Assembly: GCF_001890385.1 (NCBI RefSeq)
Contig: NZ_CP018222.1
Coordinates: 1 to 64,000 of the forward strand
Reading direction: 5' to 3'
Length of the DNA stretch: 64,000 nt
Source of the DNA: Tardibacter chloracetimidivorans
GTDB taxonomy: Bacteria > Pseudomonadota > Alphaproteobacteria > Sphingomonadales > Sphingomonadaceae
Under the pieces are notes generated by a model that was not told the DNA's origin, did not search any database, and worked only from the letters and a program-made list of their open reading frames with translations. Each line of letters starts with the position of its first letter. Position 1 is the first letter of the stretch. Below are positions 25,337 through 34,143 of the stretch, piece after piece. A program made the position numbers and the translations under genes.

Positions 25337-25996
25337 GTGCCGCGCAAGAGCGAAAGCGAGGAACAGCGGCGCGGAAACAAACGCGAGGAACGGCGCTGCG
25401 CCATCATCACAGTCGCACAGCGGCACTTCGCTGAACATGGGTTCGGCGGTGCTTCCATGTCCGCCATCGCGGCCGAAATTGGGGGGTCAAAAGCCACGCT
25501 TTGGGCCTATTTCCCGTCAAAGGAGGATCTGTTCGCAGCCGCCCTCTCCACCTGGCTGGATGAACTCGAACCATGCGGCAGTGCCCCTTTGCACGGCGAT
25601 GTGCGACAGCGACTGAGCGACTATTGCGCAAAGTTCATGTCCGCCATGCTGACGCCGTTGGCCGAAACAGTGTTTCGCCTTATCGTCGCTGAGGGCGCGC
25701 GCTTTCCAGAGTTGGGCCGCGCCTATTATCGTAAGGTGCTCCAGCGACACCACATGATTCTGTCCGAACTTCTTGAAGATCTGATTCGTTCTGGTCGGCT
25801 CCAGCGCCGCGCACGGGCGCCGGCCAGCTTAAGGGCGGCCGAGCAGCTTCTTGAAATATGCATGTGCCGAATGCTCGTCCGGCGAATGTGCGGATTGAAA
25901 CCAGACAGCTCGGCCGACGCGATCGCGAGAGAGGCGGCCGAGGCGGTGGACATATTCCTCCATGGCTATGGCGCTCGACCCCGAAGAGTCAGGTAA
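25337..25996 (+). CDS. TetR/AcrR family regulator, last gene of the efflux operon
   Basis: A 219-residue regulator with helix-turn-helix HFAEHGFGGASMSAIAAEIG then SKATLWAYFPSKEDLF and an AefR-like C-terminal domain (RLIVAEGARFPELGRAYY). The N-terminus is strongly charged. It starts with GTG at 25337, nine bases after the transporter stop, so it is probably co-transcribed and may autoregulate or sense the pumped compound. It is related to the TetR at 20506 and 9907. Confidence 0.85.
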   Translation: MPRKSESEEQRRGNKREERRCAIITVAQRHFAEHGFGGASMSAIAAEIGGSKATLWAYFPSKEDLFAAALSTWLDELEPCGSAPLHGDVRQRLSDYCAKFMSAMLTPLAETVFRLIVAEGARFPELGRAYYRKVLQRHHMILSELLEDLIRSGRLQRRARAPASLRAAEQLLEICMCRMLVRRMCGLKPDSSADAIAREAAEAVDIFLHGYGARPRRVR

Positions 25997-26009
25997 GTCT
26001 CCACATATC

Positions 26010-26182
26010 AACCCGCGACGCTCAAAGGCTCGCGGACATAGCCTAGACCATGTGATAGTCGCTCGACCGCCTCTTTCGGATCAATGGTGAGGCGCTTGGC
26101 GATCTCGTTAACCGAAAGCCTCTCTTGCCTATGCGGAACAACGCACGCTCGGTCAGATGGGGCAGTTCGTCAACGGCATCGG
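26010..26182 (-). pseudogene. Frameshifted fragment of a helix-turn-helix protein
   Basis: On the minus strand two adjoining frames read like coding sequence: first WPDAVDELPHLTERALFRIG, then after a shift VNEIAKRLTIDPKEAVERL and a stop just before 26010. The second part looks like a winged-helix recognition region. There is no start codon or full domain. It abuts the DsrE fragment at 26183, so the locus looks like a scar of joined gene ends. Confidence 0.3.
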
Positions 26183-26371
26183 GCCAATCCGAACATGTGG
26201 CTCATAGAGGAGCTGCAACGCGCTGGCGTCGCTATCCATGTGTGCAGCCACGCCCTCGCCAACCAGAAAATCGAGCGAAATGACGTCGCAAAGGATGTGA
26301 TGATCGACCTCGCGGCCATGGTCACGCTGGCCAATCTGCAATTGAAAGGCTGGGCGGTCATCCCTGGATAG
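26183..26371 (+). pseudogene. 3' fragment of a DsrE-family gene
   Basis: The last 60 residues of the frame ending at 26371 match the C-terminal half of DsrE/DsrF-like proteins: NPNMWLIEELQRAGVAIHVC, SHALANQKI, VMIDLAAMVTLANLQLKGWA. The upstream half of the family (the first strand and helix pair) is absent and the preceding sequence is unrelated. No start with a ribosome-binding site is visible. Truncation by rearrangement is the simplest reading. Confidence 0.55.
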
Positions 26372-26471
26372 CAGCCGCCCCGCTTTACAGCAGCGCAGAT
26401 GTCGTGGACTGAGCGATCGCATAAGGCAGTCTTAAGCCTGCCGTTGGAATAGCCTTCGACGCCTTCGGCAG

Positions 26472-27287
26472 TCAGAACGCGATCTCATCTCGCATATAGG
26501 ATCGCGGACTGACTCCCAGCTCCATCCGGAACGCGTAGATGAAAGCCGATGGGGAACCATAGCCAAGGTCCAGCGCGGTTCTGGTGACGTCCATGCCCCC
26601 TCCCAATAGCTCGATGGCTTTGAACAGCCGCATCCGCCGCCGCCACGATCGCAGCGTCATGCCGATTTCCACCTCGAAGCGTCGACTCAATGTTCGCGAG
26701 GACATGCCCAGATCGCGTGCCCAATCCTCAGCTGAACGGGGATCGGCCGGATCGGCGTAGAGCGCTTCGCACAGGCGCGCGAGCGCTTCGTCACGCGGCC
26801 AAGGCAGAGCGGCCGAAACAGGGATGGCGCGACGGAGCTGATCGAGGATCATTTGTGTCACCCGGTCAGCATATCCGGGGTCATCTTCCTCGCCATGCAG
26901 GTGCGCGGCTTCGGCGATCAGGGCTTTCAGAAGTGCGCTGACAGGAAAGACCGTGGGCTCCTCTGGAAGCGCGGAGACGGCCTCGTTCGCGATCCACAGG
27001 CTGCGAAACTGAGCGCCAAGCAATGATCCTACGCGGTGCGTGATCCCGGCGGGAAGCCACACGGCCTGTTCGGGGGAAATGACGAACGATCGTCCGGCGA
27101 TACTGACGGCAAGCACACCGGAGATGGCATAGACAAGCTGTCCCCAATCATGGCTGTGCTCAGGGAAGTAGCATCGTGCCGGGACAGTCTGTGCGCGCAC
27201 GGTCATCGGTGCTGGCGAAGGCGCGTCGGCGGGCGCTTCTATCGACTGCCAGCCCGACATGGGCGAATATTGGCCGATATTATACAT
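26472..27287 (-). CDS. AraC-family regulator with cupin sensor domain
   Basis: A 271-residue protein with an N-terminal cupin (FPEHSHDWGQLVYAISGVL, VWLPAGITHRVG) and a C-terminal pair of helix-turn-helices (DWARDLGMSSRTLSRRFEVE and ALDLGYGSPSAFIYAFRMEL). This is the AraC/XylS class whose cupin domain senses small ligands. It is divergent from the TPR-MFS-DUF2938 operon, which it probably controls. An inverted repeat covers its leader. ATG 27287 or 27260 could be the start; neither has a strong ribosome-binding site. Confidence 0.88.
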   Translation of the reverse strand: MYNIGQYSPMSGWQSIEAPADAPSPAPMTVRAQTVPARCYFPEHSHDWGQLVYAISGVLAVSIAGRSFVISPEQAVWLPAGITHRVGSLLGAQFRSLWIANEAVSALPEEPTVFPVSALLKALIAEAAHLHGEEDDPGYADRVTQMILDQLRRAIPVSAALPWPRDEALARLCEALYADPADPRSAEDWARDLGMSSRTLSRRFEVEIGMTLRSWRRRMRLFKAIELLGGGMDVTRTALDLGYGSPSAFIYAFRMELGVSPRSYMRDEIAF

Positions 27288-27288
27288 G

Positions 27289-27318
27289 ATATGTCGGATA
27301 ATCGAAAGACCGACATAT
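27289..27318. promoter_or_regulatory. Inverted-repeat operator between AraC and TPR genes
   Basis: ATATGTCGG (27289-27297) and CCGACATAT (27310-27318) are perfect inverted arms with a 12-base centre, immediately upstream of the AraC ATG. The position suggests autoregulation and control of the divergent operon. The arms resemble those at 17152-17183 (TATGTCCGA/TCGGACATA). Confidence 0.5.
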
Positions 27319-27393
27319 TAAAAGCAGATATGATAAATCGTGACGCCCGGCGGCGTGCGTCATCTACAGCACGAGAATCTGGAAAGAGCCGCC

Positions 27394-28713
27394 ATGGCGC
27401 GTTTCGACAATTACGAACTCTCCCTTTCAACCGCATCGGATGAGGCGGCCGCGCTTTATCGCGACGGCATAGCGTTCATGCTCGCGGCCTGGCCGGGAGC
27501 GGCGGAAAATCTCGACGCTGCGATCGAGGCCGATCCGGATTTCGCCCTCGCCCACGCGGCCCGCGCCCGGCTTCATGCGATGCGTGCCCAGCCCAGCGAA
27601 GCGCGGGCGCGTATCGCAATCGCGCAGGATAAGGCCACAGCCACTCTTTCCGAACGAGAGGCGAGCCATGTCGAGGTGCTGGCGCTCGCCATAAACGGCA
27701 AGTCGCAAGACGCGCTGAAAGCCGCGCTCGCCCATGTGGAACGCTGGCCCCGCGATACGCTCGTCCTGTCGCTACCGCTCGGCGCTTTCGGCCTGTTCGC
27801 CTTTTCCGGCATGGCCGAACACAACCAGGCCAAGGTCGACCTGTGCGAGCGTCATGCCGCGCATTTCGCCGACGATGACTGGTGGTTCCTCACCTATCGG
27901 GGCTGGGCGCTGGCCGAAAATGGCGAGGTCGCGCACGGCCGCGCGATGCTGGAACGCGCGATCGAACTGCGCCGCCATAACGCCAATTGCGCCCACGCGC
28001 TGGCCCACGCCATGTTCGAGGCAGGCGCCAATCGCGAAGCGGAAGCGCTGATCGCGCAGTGGCTTCCCGATTACGACCGCAGCGGCATCCTCCACGGGCA
28101 TATCGCCTGGCACGCCGCCCTCGCCGCACTGGAGCGGGGCGACGTCGATACGGCGCTCGCCATCTATGACGGCACGGTGCGGCATTCGGTATCGCTGGGG
28201 ACGCCGATCAACATCGTCAGCGACGCCGCCTCGCTCCTCTGGCGGCTGCAAGCCTATGGCCATGCCGTTCCCGAAGGACTTTGGGAGGATGCGGCCGACT
28301 ATGCGCGGCGGGTCTTTCCCAAGCCCGGCCATGCTTTCGTCGACCCGCATATAGCGCTGCTCGAAGCGGCAACCGGCGACAGCGCGGCGCTCGGCCGCCG
28401 CATCGCCGCGCTGGACGAACTGGTCGCCAACGGCGCGATCGGCGCGGGCGCGATCGTCCCCGCCATCGGCCGCGCCGCGCTGGCCTTCGCCGAAGGCGAT
28501 AACGCCGGATGCGCGCATATCCTCGAACCGATGACGATGGATTTCGCCCGGATCGGCGGCAGCAACGCCCAGCGCGAAGTGATCGAGGATACGCTTCTCG
28601 TCGCCCTGATGCGCGCTGGCGAAGCGCAAAAAGCTCGCGCGCTTCTCGATCGCCGCCTCCATCGACGCCCCTCGCCGCGCGACACGCGCTGGCTCACCGA
28701 ACTGGCCGCCTGA
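27394..28713 (+). CDS. TPR-repeat protein (TTC38-like)
   Basis: A 439-residue soluble, helix-rich protein with several tetratricopeptide-type hairpins (NLDAAIEADPDFALAHAARA, MLERAIELRRHNANCAHALA, HIAWHAALAALERGDVDTAL). The conserved HALAHAMFE and HGHIAWHAAL segments match the TTC38-like family, whose biochemical role is not established. The ATG at 27394 follows GGAAAGAG. It is the first gene of an operon with an MFS transporter and a DUF2938 protein, downstream of a divergent AraC gene; that set suggests a stress or export function. Confidence 0.8.
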   Translation: MARFDNYELSLSTASDEAAALYRDGIAFMLAAWPGAAENLDAAIEADPDFALAHAARARLHAMRAQPSEARARIAIAQDKATATLSEREASHVEVLALAINGKSQDALKAALAHVERWPRDTLVLSLPLGAFGLFAFSGMAEHNQAKVDLCERHAAHFADDDWWFLTYRGWALAENGEVAHGRAMLERAIELRRHNANCAHALAHAMFEAGANREAEALIAQWLPDYDRSGILHGHIAWHAALAALERGDVDTALAIYDGTVRHSVSLGTPINIVSDAASLLWRLQAYGHAVPEGLWEDAADYARRVFPKPGHAFVDPHIALLEAATGDSAALGRRIAALDELVANGAIGAGAIVPAIGRAALAFAEGDNAGCAHILEPMTMDFARIGGSNAQREVIEDTLLVALMRAGEAQKARALLDRRLHRRPSPRDTRWLTELAA

Positions 28714-28716
28714 ACC

Positions 28717-29958
28717 ATGACGAACGCGAACATATCTTTGGAACAGCACGCGCCCGAGATCGGAAGCAGGCGCGAGCAACGCGGCAACATCCTCCGCCTT
28801 TCGCTGGCACAGGCGCTCGCCGGGGCCAATTCGACCGTCATCTATGCGACTGGCGCGATCATTGGCGCCATGCTCGCCCCCGACAAGGCGCTGGCGACTC
28901 TGCCGATCTCGATCTTCGTGGTGGGCATGGCAGCCTGCATCCTCCCAACCGGCAAGATCGCCCATCACTACGGGCGACGCGCAGCATTTCTCGCCGGAAC
29001 CGTGGGCGGTGTCCTGGCGGGGCTGCTGGCGGCACTGGCGGTCATTCTCGGATCGTTCTGGATCTTCTGTCTCGCGACATTTTTCGGCGGTGCCTATGCC
29101 GCCGTGGTTCTCTCCTTCCGCTTCGCCGCAGCCGATTGCGTCGAACCGGAATGGCGACCGCGCGCGCTCTCGATCGTCATGGCGGGCGGGGTCGCCGCCG
29201 GCGTGATCGGACCCCAACTCGTCACCTTCACCATGGACCTGTGGCCGCCGCATATGTTCGCGGCAACCTTCATCGCCCAGGCAGTAGTCGCGGCGCTGTC
29301 GGCAATCGTGCTGACGGGCGTGCGGCTCCCGATGCCGACCACCGCCGAATTGGCTGGGGGGCGGCCGCTGGCGGTCATTGCGCGGCAACCGCGCTTCATT
29401 CTCGCGGCGACCTGTGGCGCGGTGTCCTACATGCTGATGAACTTCCTGATGACCGCCGCGCCGCTCGCCATGCGGATGTGCGGCCATAGCCAGGCAAACT
29501 CCAACCTCGGCCTGCAATGGCACGTCATCGCCATGTATGCCCCCAGCTTCTTCACCGGGCGGCTTATCACGCGCTTCGGCGCGGAGCGCGTGGTGGCAGT
29601 CGGTCTGGCGCTCATCGGGCTTTCCGCCGCTGTCGGCCTCGCCGGGATCGACGTCGCCCATTTCTGGGCAACGCTGATCCTTTTGGGCGTGGGCTGGAAT
29701 TTCGGCTTCATCGGCGCCTCCGCGCTGGTGCTCGAATGCCATCGGCCCGAAGAGAAGACGCGCGTTCAGGCGCTCAACGATTTCCTCGTGTTCGGCACGA
29801 TGGCGGTCGGCTCCTTCTCATCGGGTGGGCTGCTCGCCTCGCATGGATGGAGTTCCGTGCTGTGGGTGTCGTTCGCGCCGCTTGCCCTTGCCGTGGCTGC
29901 GCTGGCGCTATCGGCGGTCGTGCGCCCTTCCCTGTCGATCGAAAGGGAAAGCGCATGA
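28717..29958 (+). CDS. MFS transporter
   Basis: A 413-residue, 12-helix major facilitator. It begins 3 bases after the TPR gene. Helix 2-3 loop reads GKIAHHYGRRAAFLAG, the classical MFS motif A equivalent. Other helices contain GGAYAAVVLSFRFAAADCV and WNFGFIGASALVLECHRPEE. The latter sequence, with a charged cytosolic loop near residue 340, resembles YnfM/arabinose-polymer exporter-like transporters. Substrate not predicted. Confidence 0.87.
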   Translation: MTNANISLEQHAPEIGSRREQRGNILRLSLAQALAGANSTVIYATGAIIGAMLAPDKALATLPISIFVVGMAACILPTGKIAHHYGRRAAFLAGTVGGVLAGLLAALAVILGSFWIFCLATFFGGAYAAVVLSFRFAAADCVEPEWRPRALSIVMAGGVAAGVIGPQLVTFTMDLWPPHMFAATFIAQAVVAALSAIVLTGVRLPMPTTAELAGGRPLAVIARQPRFILAATCGAVSYMLMNFLMTAAPLAMRMCGHSQANSNLGLQWHVIAMYAPSFFTGRLITRFGAERVVAVGLALIGLSAAVGLAGIDVAHFWATLILLGVGWNFGFIGASALVLECHRPEEKTRVQALNDFLVFGTMAVGSFSSGGLLASHGWSSVLWVSFAPLALAVAALALSAVVRPSLSIERESA

Positions 29959-30449
29959 CGGCAGCAGAGGTCATTGTTCGAGCCGTGCTGATCGGTGTCG
30001 GTGGCACCGTCATCCTCGATATCTATGCCGCTCTCGCGCAGCGCCTGTTTGGCGCGCCAGCGACCAACTGGAAGATGGTCGGCCGCTGGATCGGACACAT
30101 GCCGGAAGGCTGGTTCATTCAGCCCAATATCGGACAAGCCCCGCCCGTGCCCGGCGAACATGCTCTGGGCTGGATCTTCCACTATGTCATCGGCGTCGGC
30201 TACGGGCTGCTGCTGGTGGCTATCTGGGGAAGCGGATGGCTCGATGCCCCTGATCTCTCCGCCCCGCTGATCCTCGCGCTGGCGCTGCTGGTTCTGCCCT
30301 ATTTCGTGATGATGCCGGGCATGGGCATGGGGATCGCCGGATCGCGCACGCCCAAACCCAATGTGACCCGGCTGAAAAGCATGATCGGCCATTCGGTGTT
30401 CGGCGGCGGCATGTATCTTACGGCACGACTGCTCGAAGCGGCAATATGA
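29955..30449 (+). CDS. DUF2938-family membrane protein
   Basis: A 164-residue membrane protein with four predicted helices, starting with an ATGA overlap with the transporter stop. Family features are VGGTVILDIYAALAQRLFG, GRWIGHMPEGWF and MMPGMGMGIAGSRTPKP. DUF2938 proteins commonly follow AraC regulators and transporters; their function is unknown. The tight coupling suggests it works with the transporter. Confidence 0.85.
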   Translation: MTAAEVIVRAVLIGVGGTVILDIYAALAQRLFGAPATNWKMVGRWIGHMPEGWFIQPNIGQAPPVPGEHALGWIFHYVIGVGYGLLLVAIWGSGWLDAPDLSAPLILALALLVLPYFVMMPGMGMGIAGSRTPKPNVTRLKSMIGHSVFGGGMYLTARLLEAAI

Positions 30450-30533
30450 TCCAACTCCTGGAAACCGCTCTTATGACTTTGCGGTCTGCTCGGGTCGGGA
30501 GCGGTGCTTTCGAGATGAACCGAACCATGGATC

Positions 30534-31646
30534 TCAGCGCCGGCGGCCACGCCAATCGTCGCGCGCGGCCCGGCGTTCCTGTTCCTTCCTCCCGCTCTCG
30601 CGGTCTGGTTCACCCCCCTGCCCTGCTACCGCGCGGCGATCACGCTGGCCGATCTGCACCGCCAGGGTCAGGCGTCGCGAGAGCGGCAACGGCATATCAG
30701 CGACAAAATTGCGGACCTCCGCAGCCAGCGCCCGGTCCTCCGGCCTGCCGCTGCCCTCAAGCGTCCTCGCCGCTTGCTCATAGGCTCCCCTAATCGCCCG
30801 CTGGCGTCGCAATGCCTGATCGTCCTGAGGCCGATACTCCGCCTCCGGCGCGCGTGCGATCCGAGCCGCCTCGTCCAAGGTCCGGCGTCGAAGGCGAACG
30901 GACTCCCCTCCCCTATCTTTTGGCCTGCGGTTCCCACGCAGCTCGATCTGCCGCACCGCGGATGGATCAGCCTTCCGGACGATGCCACGGGCACGTCTCG
31001 GCGTTGCTTCGGCCTCTACGCCGCGCGCCCGCAATTCATGGGCGAAGCTCTCACGAAATGCGTGCAAGTCGGCCTTGCGTGGATTGAACCGCACGCCCTG
31101 ATAGCCTTCAGCCGCGACCGTGATGTGGACGTGCGGGTGGCCGGTATCAGTATGGAGCGCCATGGCGTAGCTGAATCGTTCCCCCAGCTCAACGCGCGCA
31201 AAGGCCCGTGCGGCGTCGTGAACGATATCAGCCGGGATTCCTGCTGGCATGGACAGCACCATGGATATGGAGGTCGGACGCGACCGGCCCCGATTGGTAG
31301 CGTCGTCCAGCGCTTCCCATTCGGCCGCCAGTTCCCTTAACCCTGCGACGCTGGCGATCCGCTCTCCATCGCCTGTCTCGACGTCCAGTTTGCCGTGACG
31401 TCCGATATATTCGAGATGGGCGCTCAGATGCCCGCCGCCGCGCTGTCGTCCTGAAACCTTGACCACCACCTCGGGCGCCTTACGCACGATACGCGCCAGC
31501 TTTGCGCGCGCACTATCCGCCGCATGTCCCCTTCCCCGCCCGCTCGATAAACGCAGCGTGGCCCCTCTCACGGATCGCTTGCCGCCTATAGGCGGCCGCC
31601 ATGCCTCCATGAGCGAAGGTAGCGCGAGCACATCATCCTCGTTCAT
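30534..31646 (-). CDS. Relaxase / mobilisation nuclease
   Basis: A 370-residue conjugative relaxase that nicks oriT and pilots the transferred strand. The metal-binding three-histidine motif is HTDTGHPHVH (165-174), and an upstream segment with HLEYIGRHGK (78-86) is typical of VirD2/MobP-like relaxases. The C-terminal third is Arg/Glu-rich and probably contacts DNA or the coupling protein. ATG 31646 (MNEDD) was chosen; a start 45 bases upstream would lie further inside the overlapping accessory gene. It overlaps that gene by 14 bases. Confidence 0.87.
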   Translation of the reverse strand: MNEDDVLALPSLMEAWRPPIGGKRSVRGATLRLSSGRGRGHAADSARAKLARIVRKAPEVVVKVSGRQRGGGHLSAHLEYIGRHGKLDVETGDGERIASVAGLRELAAEWEALDDATNRGRSRPTSISMVLSMPAGIPADIVHDAARAFARVELGERFSYAMALHTDTGHPHVHITVAAEGYQGVRFNPRKADLHAFRESFAHELRARGVEAEATPRRARGIVRKADPSAVRQIELRGNRRPKDRGGESVRLRRRTLDEAARIARAPEAEYRPQDDQALRRQRAIRGAYEQAARTLEGSGRPEDRALAAEVRNFVADMPLPLSRRLTLAVQIGQRDRRAVAGQGGEPDRESGRKEQERRAARDDWRGRRR

Positions 31647-32172
31647 CATCGCCTCTCCAGTAGGACAGGTCGCCCTTGAGGGCTTGGCCAATCGCGCGCG
31701 TCTGTTCAGTCACATCTTCGCGCATGGCCGCGACCCGCGCCGCCTCGCGTGCAAGATCAAGCCGGGAGTCCGTCATCGTCGCGGAATGAAGGGCATGGAC
31801 CGCCTGATTGATATTGAGGCCGACGCGCCTGATCTGCCGCCAAGCATCGGCAAGCGCCTGCCGCTCCGGAAGCGCCGGCGGCGCGTCGTCACGAAGCCGA
31901 TGTTGCACCAACGTCGCGACCCAGACATTGCGCGTAAGCCCGCGTTCTGCGGCCGCCTGGTCGAGCAACCCAAGCTCCTCATCGGACAAGCGGATTTCGA
32001 CGCGGCGGGATCGACGCACAGGACTGGCAGAGGGGGCTTCCCCCTCCCCTGCCTCCCCTGCCGCTCGCTCGATCAGCTTTCGCAGCAAGACAGAACGACC
32101 GCCCTCGCCCGCTGCTACGCGGTCGAAACGCCGAGCCAAGTCGGCGGGCAGGCGGACTCCAAAAAATGTCAC
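31633..32172 (-). CDS. Relaxosome accessory protein (MobC-like)
   Basis: A 179-residue protein ending just inside the relaxase gene. The middle reads RVEIRLSDEELGLLDQAAAE then TRNVWVATLV, a ribbon-helix-helix-like unit, followed by LADAWRQIRRVGLNINQAVHAL, the MobC-family signature. Such proteins bind oriT and open it for the relaxase. The start is GTG at 32172. The region upstream (32173-32374) is therefore the best place for oriT. Confidence 0.75.
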   Translation of the reverse strand: MTFFGVRLPADLARRFDRVAAGEGGRSVLLRKLIERAAGEAGEGEAPSASPVRRSRRVEIRLSDEELGLLDQAAAERGLTRNVWVATLVQHRLRDDAPPALPERQALADAWRQIRRVGLNINQAVHALHSATMTDSRLDLAREAARVAAMREDVTEQTRAIGQALKGDLSYWRGDDERG

Positions 32173-32244
32173 ATAATAGCTCTAATGTTTTACATGCCCG
32201 GCTGCAAGCCTATCCCGCCATCAAGCATTTCGAGTTCCCCTCCG

Positions 32245-32260
32245 CTATGCACATGCATAG
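32245..32260. repeat. CTATGCAYATGCATAG site 1
   Basis: CTATGCACATGCATAG. Identical to the sites at 34678 and 35139 and one base from the perfect palindrome at 32326. The four sites bracket the partition genes. Confidence 0.65.
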
Positions 32261-32325
32261 TCTGACGCTGGCGGACCTACCCGCCAAGCGCGTTGTGCGT
32301 TTCAGAATGACCGCGGTCCGCGCCT

Positions 32326-32341
32326 CTATGCATATGCATAG
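32326..32341. repeat. CTATGCAYATGCATAG site 2 (perfect palindrome)
   Basis: CTATGCATATGCATAG is fully self-complementary. It lies just downstream of the parB stop codon and 66 bases from site 1. Confidence 0.65.
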
Positions 32342-32374
32342 CCGAACGCGAGAAAAGCTCGTGCGACGCGAAAA

Positions 32375-33343
32375 TCAGGTAGCCGCGTCGAAAAGCCGGA
32401 CCTCGCTGGCGGACACCGTCACCGGCTCGTCTGCGCCTTCGAACAGCACGGAAACCGTATCGGGCAAGATCAGCCGTCCATTCCTGCCGCCCACGGTAAC
32501 GGTCACGATTGGGACGGCCGGGGCGGCAGGGGCTACCGCCCTGCCCTTCCCCCTACCCGATGCAGGCACCGGATCGGATACAGCCTGATCGGGATCGCCG
32601 CGCGCCTCGCTCGCCGTCTCGACAGGTTTCGGGACAGGAGTTTCGACGGGGCGCACAACCGCTTTGGGAGGTTGCGGGTCTTTAAGCCCGCGCACGAAAT
32701 TGGCGACCGCCGCGGTGGTCACACCCTGCTCACGCCGGGATGCCACAAACCGCTGGACCGCCTCGGAATGCTTACGAGAGGCGATATGAAGGTCGTAGAG
32801 CGCTCGTCGGGGCCAGACGTCGATCAGATCGCGCAGATAACCAGCCATATCGGGGGCAGCCGCAAATTGCGTAATCTCAGCAGGTTTGCAGCTCAGTTCC
32901 TCCGCGATCGCCTTCTTGCTCCAACCCTCCTTCAACAGCCGCTGCACCGCCTCGACCATTTCGCTGGTGCGCAAATCCGCCCGCTGTTCGTTCTCGATAA
33001 CCTGTTCAACGAGGTTGTCGGCTTCGCTCGCTGTTTCGGAAACAATCGCTCGGATCGTCCGCTTGCCCGCGATTTTCGAGGCACGCCAACGCCTTTCGCC
33101 GAAGCGAATGACGAATTTCCCATCCTCATTTGCGGGTCGGACGGTAATCGGTTGCAGAACCCCCCGCCGCCCGATCGATTTCGCTAGACCTGCCAGCTCC
33201 TCCTCATCAAAGTCACGGCGCGGATTTTCGGGATCGGGAATCACATCGTCCAACGCCAGTTCCTGCACCGCTGCCGCAGTCTCAGCCACCCGCGCATGAA
33301 GAACGCCGCTGATCTGCGCCGCTCGCTCCCTGAAACTGCTCAC
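32375..33343 (-). CDS. parB: ParB/RepB/Spo0J-family partition protein
   Basis: A 322-residue centromere-binding partition protein. The N-terminal ParB domain shows DDVIPDPENPRRDFDEEELA, then ENEQRADLRTSEMVEAVQRL and a helix-turn-helix (SKKAIAEELSCKPAEITQFA). The FGERRWRAS segment is the variant of the GERRxRA CTPase motif. The C-terminus is Pro/Ala-rich, followed by a short conserved beta-rich tail. GTG at 33343 overlaps the parA stop by one base. Confidence 0.88.
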   Translation of the reverse strand: MSSFRERAAQISGVLHARVAETAAAVQELALDDVIPDPENPRRDFDEEELAGLAKSIGRRGVLQPITVRPANEDGKFVIRFGERRWRASKIAGKRTIRAIVSETASEADNLVEQVIENEQRADLRTSEMVEAVQRLLKEGWSKKAIAEELSCKPAEITQFAAAPDMAGYLRDLIDVWPRRALYDLHIASRKHSEAVQRFVASRREQGVTTAAVANFVRGLKDPQPPKAVVRPVETPVPKPVETASEARGDPDQAVSDPVPASGRGKGRAVAPAAPAVPIVTVTVGGRNGRLILPDTVSVLFEGADEPVTVSASEVRLFDAAT

Positions 33344-34143
33344 TACACGATCTCCTTGGCCGGAAGGCCATCCATACGGTCGCGGATCTGGGACAGCACG
33401 AAGCGCATTTCCTGCCCGGCGACGACCGCCGCACGTTTTTTGAGGGTCCAGACCGGCACACCCTGCGAAACGGCTTCTTCATAGCCGTCGCGCTGCGCCA
33501 GCAGGCCGTTGAACACCATGCTCGTCCCGATTGTCCGCACGATCTCCGCGACATTTTCCTTTTCGCGCGGGCTATGGCTGTTGAACCGGGACGGCAGCAG
33601 CCCAAGAAAATTAATCTTACGCCCTCCCCTGCCGCTTTGCTCGGCCGCCTGAATAGTTTTCAGGAGCTGTTCGACGCCATCAAGCGCGTAATCTTTCATC
33701 TCGATCGGGGCGACCAGATGATCCGCAACAGTCAACGCAGCGAAATTCAGCGCCCCCCAAGTTGGCGGAGTGTCGATAACGCAATAATCGAACAGCGCGG
33801 GGAAAGCATTGAACGCCTCCACCATTTGTTGAACGTCTTGGAGCTGGACAATATCGAGCGTTTCATCTGATTCGAGCACGGTCAGACCAGGAGCGCCCGA
33901 CAATTCGAACTTGGCGTCTGGGTCGAACAGGTCCGACGATCGCCCTCCCCTACCCGCGGCCGCAAGTGTGCGAGACCCATTGCCCTGAGCGTCAAGATCG
34001 ATGAACAGGACGCGCGCGCCATCCTCGGCCAAGAACCATGCAAGATGCGTCGCTAGCATGGTCTTGCCGACGCCGCCCTTGCGGTTGTTGATTACGATCG
34101 TCTGCATCGGCCGGATGCCGGCTTTTCCGTCTTTCTTAGCCAT
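33343..34143 (-). CDS. parA: ParA-family partition ATPase
   Basis: A 266-residue deviant Walker ATPase that segregates the replicon. Walker A is KGGVGKT at residues 22-28, Walker A' is FIDLDAQGN, and Walker B lies in CVIDTPPT. The start at 34143 (MAKKDG) is supported by the short distance to the Walker motif; upstream frame extension overlaps the small membrane gene. It overlaps the upstream gene by 8 bases and parB by one, forming a four-gene operon. Confidence 0.9.
   Translation of the reverse strand: MAKKDGKAGIRPMQTIVINNRKGGVGKTMLATHLAWFLAEDGARVLFIDLDAQGNGSRTLAAAGRGGRSSDLFDPDAKFELSGAPGLTVLESDETLDIVQLQDVQQMVEAFNAFPALFDYCVIDTPPTWGALNFAALTVADHLVAPIEMKDYALDGVEQLLKTIQAAEQSGRGGRKINFLGLLPSRFNSHSPREKENVAEIVRTIGTSMVFNGLLAQRDGYEEAVSQGVPVWTLKKRAAVVAGQEMRFVLSQIRDRMDGLPAKEIV

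Larger units (their letters stand above)
32173..32374. other. Intergenic zone between mobC and parB, likely oriT area with two palindromes
   Basis: No gene fits here. It holds two copies of a 16-base (near-)palindrome: CTATGCACATGCATAG at 32245-32260 and the perfect CTATGCATATGCATAG at 32326-32341. A TGTTTTACA box is at 32186-32194, also found as an inverted pair at 56599-56626. By position next to relaxosome genes the zone should contain oriT, but no nick sequence was recognised. Confidence 0.45.

Noticed and set aside
27772-29742. Long minus-strand open frame of 656 codons opposite the TPR and MFS genes
   Set aside because: It mirrors two well-supported genes, has low-complexity His/Arg/Asp/Gly composition and no recognisable domain; high GC makes such antisense frames common.
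32173-32374. Definite oriT nick site
   Set aside because: Position fits, but no known nick sequence could be recognised, so oriT is only suggested.
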